From: Epiperipatus broadwayi
Taxonomy: Eukaryota > Onychophora > Udeonychophora > Euonychophora > Peripatidae
Length of the DNA: 64,000 bases
Direction of reading: 5' to 3'
Assembly (NCBI GenBank): GCA_028023455.1
Contig: JAQFVV010000027.1
Coordinates: forward strand, 8,553,845-8,617,844
Positions within the stretch are counted from its first letter, which is position 1. Every line of letters begins with the position of its first letter. The notes under the pieces are model-generated. The model ran no database searches and was not told the origin of the DNA. It saw only the letters and a program-made list of their open reading frames with translations. A program made the translations under genes and the position numbers. Below, one piece after another: positions 41,901 to 53,900 of the stretch.

Positions 41901-44900
41901 TCAAGTTGAACAATCAATTAGTTATTGTTAACACACTGTTGTGTGAGTGCTCACTTTATATAAAAAAACAGCGATTGCTATATATTTCCACACCATAAAT
42001 AAAAATTCTTACAAATCTATTATAATTCTTAATTAACTTTGCCAGTTTTTCATGTAAATTCAAAATTCATGGTTTTTTGTCAAATATTTTTCTGCATCAT
42101 AGTCATTTTATTCTTCAGTATTGCTGCAAAATTTCCTTCAAAGGCTGAATAATACTGCTTGTAGTTGAAAACAAATAAACTGCTAGTGATAAAAACCTAA
42201 CTGATTTAAAACTTTTGAAACGCAGGAAACATAAATTCCTAATTTACAAATTACACTGAAAACTTTCTTATACCATATCACAAAATGGCAAATGCCACAA
42301 TATTTGTTACTTCAAAAATTAATTCAAAAATATACCTTTCATTTGGCTTAAAGTGACGCAATTAGAGATTTGATACTTGCTAAAAATAATGATAATTTGT
42401 GAAGATGTACTAATTAAGCAAACAAAAAGGTTTTCAAATGTAATTTTAAATGTCAATATTATTTTTTCTTTGCTTAATGAAATTATTATGTAAATAGCTC
42501 TATAGAGAGATATAAATAAGACTGTGTATACTCTATGGCTAGATTATGGTTTTTTAAGAACAATTCTGAACGGAAAACTTGTTACTTAATGAAAAGTTTG
42601 TAAAAATAATAAAAAACTCGAACGGATAAAATACAAATTTGAAAACAATATTTGAGATTTAAAGTCTATATTACAAATAAAAGTCAAAACTAACCTAAGA
42701 AACTACCACTTTATTTGCAAAGACTAAACAGTGGATAAGTGTCAATGATGATGAATTTACCAATACTAAAGCACCAGGAAACTATCTTTTCTCATATAAA
42801 AACAAAAATAATTGGCATTAATTAATGTACCAAATATCTAAAAATCCATTCATATCTTTATTTATACTTCACAAACTATCTAATGAAACACCATCACTTT
42901 TAATATAAAGACATAATAATGACTAAATGCTTGATTAAAAACTATCTTGTTGTTTTGAAGGATATAATTTTGGCTCAACAAAAGCTAAGTATTATTTTTC
43001 CAACACAAGCAGTATCTTTCAATCTTCTCTCTTATCATTTTCATTTTATCTTACATCTTCAGTCCTAAAGATTGAAATTGGATCAGGTTATTATTAGCTT
43101 CTCGTAGTAGTCACCTTTCTACAACAATTGTGATAATAAGATTTTATATTTGCAAAATTATATTTTTTATTCTTTAATTGCACACATAACAATTATTACT
43201 ATGCAACTATATATAAAAATACAAAGCTTTCTATGTTAAGAAAATATTAGGAATAGCAGACTGTGAATGCTTTGTTATGACCTGACATGATTCGTTCAGC
43301 AAATGATTATATGTTCGCACGTATCATTTAGGATCCTTGCACTCATTAATATAGCTGGACCTATAAAAAAGGGTATTCTAAAAATGACTGTTCATAAAAT
43401 CCAATTATAGCTGAATACCTGATAGAAGTAAAACAGTTGTAATATCAATCATAAAGTATTTGATTTTTTTTTAATATAAATATAGATACACAATAATCTA
43501 TGAACATTATTGAATGTGATCTTTATAAGACCTAAATATAAAATAATGTAGCTAAAAAGTTAAGATTGATATAATTACTACTAGTAAATTCATCTTCTAG
43601 AAGGAAATTTAATTGACCAAGTACATAGCTATAACTTTTTTAGAGGAGCAGTCAATTGAGTAAAAGCAAATTGCACTGTATTGGATGGATTGCTAGGTTT
43701 AACTTATATAATCTACATTTGAACTTCTTAGATATATCAATGAAACTTTAGATTCATAAGTTTTCAGAGTAAGAAAATCTTTATTCTTTGTAAAATATTA
43801 CTTCACCACTACCAATAAAAGATCAATTACTTTATTACACAAAAACATCAAAACAATTAACTAATACCAAGCTATTGGAAATAAGGTATTGGTCTGTTTT
43901 GATTGAAATTTTGTGCAACATATGGATTAATTACCATAAACATCTTGTTTAGAGGGGGTTGGTACTAAAGATATTTTAAGAATGTGAAATAGATGAAGCA
44001 AATCTATTCTTGTTTATTAAAAAAAAAGGTTCAATTGATTTCTATCAATAATATTGTCTGCCTGACGGGGTTGAAAAAAAAAAAGACTTAATTAAAGACA
44101 GAATATCAACAAGTGATAAAAAAAAAACTAAAAAATGAGTCGGATTAAAAATGCAAGTAAAGCAACATGTGGAACTGAAATGACAATCTAATCTTTGATA
44201 CTGAAATATGATTCAATGAAAAAACTGATAAAATATTCAAATAACAACTGAGCCAAAATTAAAAATAGTCAGACTTTAATATTTTTTTTTATGGATGTAA
44301 GGTAAAAACATATACACAGTGTTGTATTTGTGTAAAAATAAATAGTGAAGTCAAGGGACAAAATTACTCCAGAAATTTTTTTTTAAAAATAAGAATAAAA
44401 GAAATGAAATACTTTAACTTAAATAATTGTAATAGAAATAATTATAATTAAAAATAAAAACTGCAGAGATTAAATTTTAAGAACAATAAAAACAGGTTTG
44501 AAAAATATATGATAACATTTTGGAGATATATAGCTGATAAGAAAAGACACAGGAGGAATATATAAACTGCGAGTGGAAAATACTGCGTACTTGTGTTTTT
44601 TTCCGAGCATCAGCACTGTTGGATACATGAATCAAGCATTTAAAACTGTTTTTTGTCACAACCATCTTAATATTTTGTCGTTGTCCATTATACAAGTGAA
44701 TCAAGCAATTAGACCTGTTTCGTCACAACTGTGAATAATTTGTTATTGGCTTTTTATCCAAGTCGTATATACCCGGATCTCGTTTTATGCAGATTTATTT
44801 AATGCGATTTTGAAGTTATGCAATATCTTTGTATGTGGTTTTCTTTTATGCGATAAAAATTATTAGATCAGAAGTCGAGCTCCGATAATGCGCTATTACT

Positions 44901-47900
44901 TTAAATATTATAAATTTCACACACTCACATCATATTTAAAGTAATGCACATTATCGAAGTTCGACTTCCATCTAATAATTTCTATATTTTCAGAGCTTTA
45001 TAATAGTACTGTAATAGATTTTATGCAATAAAGAAATTCATAATTCACTTAAAATCAGAATTTCCCCATTTTATATACACACACATTAAATTTTACAAGA
45101 TTATAATGCAAATCTGTTCAAACGTTATAGATGAAATAGGACGTTTTTGCATTTTAAATCACGTTCTATTTTTGCTTTTTTAAAAAAGAGTACATAATCA
45201 ATTAATCATTTAGTGTCCACAAGTTTATTTTTAAAAGGTGAGTAACAGCGGTGGCACAATTAAATTTGACAATTAAAATCTGATTTGTAATTGTAATTAA
45301 CAATTTAAAAATTATGTAACGTGATCTGAAATTAAGATGATGCAATTTGATTTTTAAACGGAATTGAAAATTAAAAAACTAAAGACAAAAATAAAAATTT
45401 AATTTTTAATTGTTTTAATTAAATTTTGCCCAACAGTAATGAGTTGGTATCTTTTTATTATCGTAAGTGTAAGTTCTTATTTTTATTTTAAACTTTTAGT
45501 TTACTCTAACGGAGAGAGAAAAAAACACCCAAGAAAATGAATTTCTTTGTAAACAAAAATTTCAATTTTAGATCGCTTAGCGAAATGGGAAGGATCAATT
45601 AGTTGTATTTCCTCTTGACTTCGTTTAAGGAGAAACTACAGTACCTCACATCACATCACGACGAATTTGATGTCTCAAATAGCGATAATGATAAAATACC
45701 GTACATGTATGAAAAAAATGTAAATTATGCATAAAAATATATTGTTTTGAATAAAATTAAATACTGTAGTTAATAAAAAAAGTTTGTCTTGTATAATTTT
45801 TTTCAAATGTGAAATTTTTTATTAGTCATATTTTATTTTATTTTAATGCGAATTTTGGAAAATTAGAGTACGTATTCCCCATTTTCCAAGGTAAATTAAG
45901 TCTATTTTTGTGCAATTTCTTTTGTGCGCATTTTCTGAGGAACCTATCTACCGCATAAAACGAGACCCAGGTGTATATATAAAGTTTTTTCATGTTTGGA
46001 GGTTATATAACGGATTATATGTTTTTCTCCCCCTCCGATCTCCAGATGTTGGAGCGAAGACATTACAAGATTGGCACAGACGACAGGATTCAAACCTGTG
46101 TGGGAGAGATAACATAACCTTCAAATGTATGTGTGCTTGCATGAATGTTTATATTTATTAGATGTATTTAAATTTAGAAAAGTATAATCACAAAATATTT
46201 AGGTAAACATAATTAACTAAAAAAAAAAAAAAATTTAAATATTTACAATATGAATATTTTTTGTTTATATTATGATAATACATATTTGATTTTAATAGTT
46301 AGTGTAATATTGTATTTAAAATATTTAAAAATATTTTGTCATTTTTAAAATTATTTCATTGAAATTTGGAGCTATGATTTCCTAAAGTTTTAAGAAATCA
46401 TTTAATGCCTGTTGTATCCTGACAATGATGATGAAATTTTCCCATATTTTCAATGAAGATGATGACCTAATTTATCATATGACACAAACCTATAAATAGA
46501 TCTGCTTGTTAATTTTTTTTTTTTTCTTTGCTGTCTACAGGAGAACTATAAAGAGAATACATTTAAAATTATCCAGGCAAGAAGAGAACCATTAGGATCA
46601 GAAAGTAAATGGGAAGAAATATCTAAAAGCCATAAAAGAGTAAAACCTAAAAAGACAGACATCAAAGTAAAGGATGTAAATGGAAATTTGATAAAAGTAA
46701 TTGGAAAAGTAGATGCTCCAGTTTGTTTCAGAGGCGAATCATATATTTTGTCAATATATATAGTAGAACGAAAAATAAGTCTCTTAATTGGGAGAGATTG
46801 GTTCATTCACTTAGGAATAGAGGTTTCTATATAGTTAAAAAAATATCTCGATAGAGCAAGAAATCTTTAAATTATACCCAAAGTTATTTACAGATGATCT
46901 AGGATTAATTAAAACAACCCCTGTGGAAAATGAATTAACTGAAAAGGCAAGACCAGTGACTTGTAAGACGCGGAAAATTTCTTTCGCACAAAGACAAAAA
47001 GTCAAAGAAAAGCTAAACGTTTTAGTAACGAGGGTGTATTAACCCCTGTAGAAGATGCAGAATGGGTCACCCCAGTTGTGGTAATAAGTAAACCGGATCG
47101 GAAAATCAGACTGTGCAGTGATTACTATAAAACAGTAAATAAATATCTCAACAAAGGAGCGTACCAGGTGCTAATGTATGAGAAGTACTGGCAAATTGGT
47201 CAAATGCAAAATACCTTAACTCAGCTTACCATCAAATTAAGATAACTGAAAATGCAGCAAAAATTTTAACTTTAATTACACAGTTTGGTTTATATAAGTG
47301 TAATCGCTTACCTTTTGTAATTACAATGGCGCCGAATATTTTTCAGATGAAATTAAATGTAATTTTGCAATGTCATAAAGGTGTAACACCATATTATGAT
47401 GATATTTCAATAATGGCGACATCTAGTGAGATTTTAAGATCGAGAATATTTAAAGTTTGTGATAAGTTAACTAGGTCAGGGTAGAAATTAAAATTAGAGA
47501 AATGTGCATAGAAGACGCAAGAATTAAATTTCCTGGGTCACTGTATTTCAGAGCGGTTAAAAATGCGAAAAGGCCTAAACATGTTAAACAGCTACAGGCG
47601 TTTTTAGGTCTAATGAATTTTTTTGAGACTTTTCTAAAAAATAAAGCGATGGTCGCAAAACCTTTGTACGAATTATTATGCAAAGATCAAAAATGGATCT
47701 GGATGGAGATGCAAGAAAAACCTTTGAAAAAACTAGAGAACTGTTTGTTATCTTCCGACATGCTATTAGTGCATTTTGACAGTGAACGTGATGTCAGAAT
47801 CACCATGGATGCATCAATGGGGGATAGGAGCGGTTCTAGCATACCCTATAGATGGTAATGAGCGTCCAGTCGCATATGCATCCAGAACTTTGTCAAAATC

Positions 47901-50900
47901 GGAAAGCAACTATAGCCAGATAGATAAGGAAGCATTAGCGATTATGTTCGCAGTAAAGAAATACCATCAGTTTGTATTTGAGCGTAGTTTCAAAATAGTA
48001 ACAGATCACAAACCATTGTTAGGGATTTTTGGAAACAACTGGCCAGCTCCTGAACATTTAAGTCCACGTATGATAATATGGAGGAATATTTTAGCTTCAT
48101 ATGATTACTGTTTAAAATATAAGCAGGGTAAAACATTGTACATGTTATCAAGGTTTCTAGATAGCGAAGTAGAAGTAAATTATATAGATAACATGAACTC
48201 GGAAATATTAAACAGTGATACAGTGCAAAAGTGGACTATGTAAATGAGTAATACCATTTGTTGACAAACTGGATCAAAAAGAGTTGGCCTAAAATTAAAC
48301 CTAGTTTTTTAGCAACAGGGTTTTAGGTTAACTGTGAGCACCTATCTATATGTTGGGGATGTATTGTCATGGGGGACAGAGTAGTTATACCTCCTTCAGG
48401 GAGGGATAGTGCTAAAATTGTTACATCAAGGACATCCGGGCATAGTGTGGGCAAAAGTGTTGGCATGTAGCTATATCTGGTAGCCTCAAATAAATATAGA
48501 GAAATTTATAAAATTATGTTCTCCATGGCACATTACCAGTTAAGCATTACGCAACCTGGCCTAAAGCAATGAAAGCATGAGGAAAGAATTCATATTGACC
48601 ATGCCGAACCAATAGATGGGAAAATAATTTTCATTGCAACAGATACTTATTCAAAATGGATAGAGAGCCACCTGGTGAAAAATAATACAGCTCATAAAAC
48701 AATTAAATGTTTAAAAACAATTTGCTACATACATGGTTTTCCTAAAGTAGTGGTATCAGATAATGGTGCTGGATTTGTGAGTGATGAACTAACACTACAA
48801 GAATTTATGCTACATCAGCATACTACACCATCAACAACGACCGGGAAATCACCATCAGAACTAATGTGTGGGCGAAAATTGAGAATCAAATTAGCTATAT
48901 TATGCCCCGTTGCTCAAAGTATTGTGCTTATTAAGACGTCAGGGAAAACGTTTTCAAGGAGAACCTGTATGGGTGAGAGACATAATTCACAAAAAATGGG
49001 CCGATGGCAAAATTGAAAAATTAATAACAAAAGAAATATATTCAATTAGCGGTCTGAACGGATTACAATATAGACGAAATATAAATCATATAAGGAAAAG
49101 AGAGCTGGAAAAAATACAACTGGATGTGTTTCAAGAAATAGGAACACAGGAGACAAAGAGTAACCCAGAACAGAAAATAAGCGAAAACGAAAAAATAGAA
49201 GTTACAGAAGTTCATCATAAAACTGAAAAAGAGAAATCGCCCAGAGCCATACGAGATAAAAGGAAACCATGCAAATTGAACGATTATGTATAAAATAAAT
49301 AAACGCTAACTTCTGGAATGAGGGGGGGAAGTCTCGCATTTGTGTAAAAATAAATAGCGGAAGTCAAGGGACAAAATTACTCCGGAAGTTTTTTTAAAAA
49401 ATAAGAATGAGAGAAAAGAAATATTTTAAGATATAATAAACACGTCCATACTTCCCCATTCTTTTTAAATTTATATAAATAAAGATATAATAAAAGACAA
49501 ATGACCCCCAAGATGCATTTCGTGCTGAACCAGCACTCATCAGTTGGCCCAGGTCACTATCTCCCATATATATCTGTATTATATGCAAAGTATTTATCTA
49601 GAGTAAATTGTTACATTTTCAATTAAAAATAAAAACTGCAGAGATTAAATTTTAAGAACAATGAAAACGGGTTTGAAAAACATGTGATCAAAAGACTGTG
49701 GAGATATGCAGCTGATAAGGAAAAAGACACAGGGGAACTATATAAACTGTGAGTGAAAAATATTGCGCATTTGTGTTTTTTCCGTGCACCAGTAGTGTTG
49801 GATATGTGAATCAAGCATTTACAACTGTTTTTCAGCACAACCGGCAATATTTTGTCATCGACTGTTTATACAAGTTAAATTAAGCAATTATGACTTTCGT
49901 CACAACCGTGAATAATTTGTTGCTGGCTTTTTATCCAAGTCTTATATATATATATATAAAGTTTCTTCACATTTGGAGGTTATGTAATGGATTGGGTGTT
50001 TTTCTCCCCCTCAACCCGGCAGATGTTAGGGGTGAAGACATTACACACAGAACATCTTTTAATTAGGCCACTGTAGGTATAATTCATGAAGTTTGACAGC
50101 TATCAGATGACAAAAATTTGAGCTGGTTTTGTAATCTTATTTATTCTTTAGCTAAGAATAGCTAGAGAAATTTACCAACTAAGAATAAATGGTTATCTAG
50201 ATTAGTCATGGACTGGCTTAACTTGTGATAAAATCATAAACCAAGGCCCTTGATTAGAAACGCAGACTATGGGTGTGGCAGAATGATGTGTACCCATCAC
50301 ATACTTCCTTAAAGAATGAAAACAGATGCAAATGAATAAACAATTCTTTGAAGCCTTTGAATACGAACATCATTTTAAAATTCAGCCATAATGATAAGTG
50401 AATTATGAAAGGATACTCCATATTAAAAATGACATTACTAAAAAAATATTAAAAAAAAAACAACAACAAAAAAATAATTATCTATTTGATCACATGGACT
50501 CTACCAATTAAAAAGCTAAAATACTCAGAAGATTATGAAAGTACAATCATGTAGCAATTAAACTAAACTAAATTGTATGGATACAAGTTTGAGCATTGAA
50601 GATGAAAGAACTGGACCAACTTAATCCGAGAGTCTGTCATTCTATTACTGCACCAAATCATGTAAACTGGATTCATAATATATTCACACTTATAAAACAA
50701 AAAGTTAAAAAAAAAATCTTTTACTTTATTAAGCTCAACTTAAGTGGGAATTAGAATAATGTACGAAATTCTGTCTTAAGAAAAAGGATACAGAAGAAAA
50801 AAAAAAGGAATCAAATGCAGATGATTCAGACTTATGTCCCAACAAATTTTCATTCTGATAGAGGATTTTTTAAAAGTTATAAAGAATGCTTTTAAGTAGA

Positions 50901-53900
50901 CCAAATAACATTTTGTAATGGTCATTGGAGATTTTAATATTAGACTCGAAAAACAATTAGAAAATAAAAGTGCTATGGTGAATTTGTTTATGGAGACAGA
51001 AAGTAGAAAAAAGAGGTAAGGAAATTGCAAGAAAAAATCCAAGACGATCATGAAAATATCCTACAGAAGCTATAATAGAATTGGATTCTATATTTTGAAT
51101 ACAGAAAATTTATACAATATTTCAAGAGTAATTTATTTAATAAATAAAAGTGATCATCAATTAGTAAAATATAAGATATTTTAATAAAATATTAATAGTT
51201 GATATCCATAACCTTTAGAAATATTCCATTGAATTTAAATTACAACTGACAAATTGTTTCTAAAATAATAATAATGATTCAGATTTTAAAAAATTCAACA
51301 TGAAGATAATAGCCAGTACAAAAGGGGGGGGGGGGCATTTACCAGTAAATTTTCAACTGAAACAAGGTAATACATAGAAGATAAAATATTTAAAAATGAT
51401 AAACTTAGAAGAATACAAACACTTGGAATTCTGTAATAAGGTAAATATAAAAAAAGGAGATAAAAATGACATAAAAAAAAGTAACTGTAAATTGGCCAGT
51501 AAACCTATAGAAAAAAAGAAATATATATGTAAAACCATCTTGTAAAAAAAAAAAAAAAAGCTATTTCAGAAATAAAAATAAATAAAACTATGTAAAAGAA
51601 TTCAATAAAAAATGTTATAATAATAAAAAACAATGTAGTCTGTACAACTGCAACATCTTTTGAAATAAGTATTTAAAATAGAAGAGATGTAACTGGATCT
51701 AAAAAGAAAGAAAACGCTTGTAAAAATGATGGTGATATTACCAGTAATTTTAAAAAAGCATGGTTAGCAATGGTAAAGATGTACCAGATGTTTGAAAAAA
51801 AATGCAGAACTGATATTTATATTTAACAGCTGACAAAAAAAAAATTATAGATTTATCAGTTATAAATGACATTTTTGTAAGATATTATAAATCTCCTACA
51901 GAAAATTCTGATCTTGACAATCAAAAGAATAAGCGGAATTTAAATATGACAATAACATAGGAGACCAAGCTGCAGTTTGCAATTGCATTTGAGATTATAA
52001 ACAAGGCATTAGTCTCCATAAACATTTCTACGGTGATTAAAACTTTACAACATCAAGATATAGATCTATTTTATTATTAAATTGTTAAGAATATTAATAA
52101 AAAATGCTACAGCAATGACACTAAAAAAGATTAAGATTGATAAAGACATGCAATTGGGTGATTTTATATCTCCAAATCCTGTTACAGCAGTTTTATGGGA
52201 ATATTTTGAGGATTAAAATGGTAAACTAAAGAAATAAAAGTAAATGGAGATTAATCATCTAAATTTTGCAAAAAAATGCTTCAGAATTTTAGAAAACATT
52301 ACAAAAGTTATCAGATGAAAACAAGAAAATAAGACAATAAATGGTTTTCACAAAAAGCAAAAAATAAAATAAAAACATAATAATCAAGAGAAGGTTAACA
52401 GCTATAAATATTTTGTTCGATTGTTAATATAAATAAATATAATCATAGAATTAAACTCTGTGTGTGGATAGGTTGGTGGGTAAAGGGTTTTTAGTGGCAA
52501 TAACATGAAAATATACCTATATGTTTGAAAATAAAAATCAGTAGAAAATTTAATTTACTGGTACTTACACATCCATCTGAGACACTTGACAGTAAAGGAA
52601 TACAGACTTCAAACTATAGAGCAAAATCAGAAGAGATATATATTGGGAGTAGCAAGAGAAATCAGAAGCAAAATATACGAATAAGAGAACAAATCTGTAC
52701 CAATTTAATCCTTGAAAATATGGAGTTAGTCTGGTATACTCAAGTTAAATGAAGAAAAGTAAAGTTATGTATTACAGAAACTGAATTAATCTCTAAATGG
52801 TGTTCTTTATGTAGTGGATCAAGTGGTTGAAAAAATAAGGATGACAAAATCTTAAGTAAATATTTAACAGAAAAGGAATATAGATTTCAAACTATAGGGC
52901 AAAATATGAAGAGATGTGCAAAATATATAAGAGAACAAATTGTTATCAGTATAATCCTTGAAAACATGGAGTTAGTATGGATCACATGAGGTAAGCAAGT
53001 ATGTTGAAAGTAAATAGAGTAAAGCTATGTATTAGAGAAACTGGATTAAACTTACAATGATCTCCATTATGTAGTGGCTCAATAGTGATTGAAAATAATG
53101 AGGATGACAAAATTTTAATCAAGTAAATAAATGATTAATAATACTATTATTAGTAAATCGGCGATACAGAAAACTAAAAAATTTACAATAAAGGGAGAAG
53201 GATGCAACAAACACTTTGAAATTTAACAATTTCTGAAATAAAATTTTTCCTATATGATACAATTAAAAATAAAACTTGTATTAAATTATAATATAAATTC
53301 CAATAACATACCCTGAGTAATTCTTCTATCCTATTATCTCTCATTTCTAAATCTGATGATGATTTATTTTCTATTTCTTGTAATTTTTGAAATGTTAATT
53401 CAGTCTAAAAAAGAGATGGATAAACACATATACAATAATATTTAAAACACATTTAAAATAACCAAATTACATATGAAAATCATAATGTAACATATAACAA
53501 CAAGCATTATACATTTGATATGATTTAACATTTGATGAAAAAAACAATCACAATCTTCTAGATATCCATCATTTCTATATAGAAATATATTTAAACAAAT
53601 TCTATTATAGATGGATTGCCATTCATTCAAACACTATTAATTCGAAAATTTTGTACTACCAGAACAAAACTACAAAATATGATTTTCATTTATTGTTTCA
53701 ATTACCATTTTGCAAAAATTTTGTGCAGACATTAATACAAATATATGGTGTATTTTAAAGCATTATTATATATTCAACATTTCAGCATTTGGTTTTATAT
53801 TGAGGGGCAGAAAGGCTTATTATTGAAATCACAAAAATTTCACATATTCAAAAAAGATCTGGAACGAGAAATTTCTGATTAATGATAACCTAACTGTATT

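Larger units (their letters stand above)
44320..50045 (+). mobile_element. Ty3/gypsy LTR retrotransposon, defective, with nested insertions
   Basis: LTRs at 44320-46067 and 49332-50045 enclose a primer binding site, protease, reverse transcriptase, RNase H and integrase in gypsy order, then a polypurine tract. CACAG flanks both ends. The LTRs share long aligned blocks (for example AGTCAAGGGACAAAATTACT and CTGCAGAGATTAAATTTTAA) but are visibly diverged, so the insertion is not recent. No gag was recognised between 46.10 and 46.55 kb. The pol genes are broken by frameshifts and the integrase lacks its catalytic Glu region. The element lies opposite to TLK transcription. Confidence 0.94.
49332..50045 (+). 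repeat. 3' LTR with hammerhead-bearing insertion
   Basis: It starts TCTCGCATTTGTG, with C in place of the expected G of TG, and ends GAAGACATTACA, followed by CACAG at 50046-50050. Compared with the 5' LTR it has about 150-185 extra bases between about 49432 and 49617, which contain the ribozyme. Confidence 0.92.
38060..53311. other. 15.3-kb TLK intron between exons I and H
   Basis: This intron holds a SINE head (39610-39690), a possible solo LTR (40745-41232), the Ty3/gypsy element with nested insertions (44320-50045), a second SINE head (about 50610-50665) and a decayed RTE LINE (50770-53130). From 41.3 to 44.3 kb I see only AT-rich intron. Confidence 0.85.

Noticed and set aside
46072-46100. 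Possible tRNA gene
   Set aside because: Only the complement of a tRNA 3' half is present, directly after an LTR; it is the primer binding site.
45910-46161. 83-codon plus-strand frame containing [12 protein letters not shown]
   Set aside because: It is the translated pogo-like terminal repeat, the LTR end and the primer binding site, not a gene. The same terminal repeat explains the 62218-62487 frame.
46546-47683. Minus-strand frames of 70-86 codons at 46546-46806 and 47471-47683
   Set aside because: They are antisense shadows of the Ty3/gypsy protease and pol region.
50776-51051. 91-codon minus-strand frame, hydrophobic
   Set aside because: Antisense of the RTE endonuclease fragment; Phe/Leu richness is the usual shadow of A-rich coding sequence.
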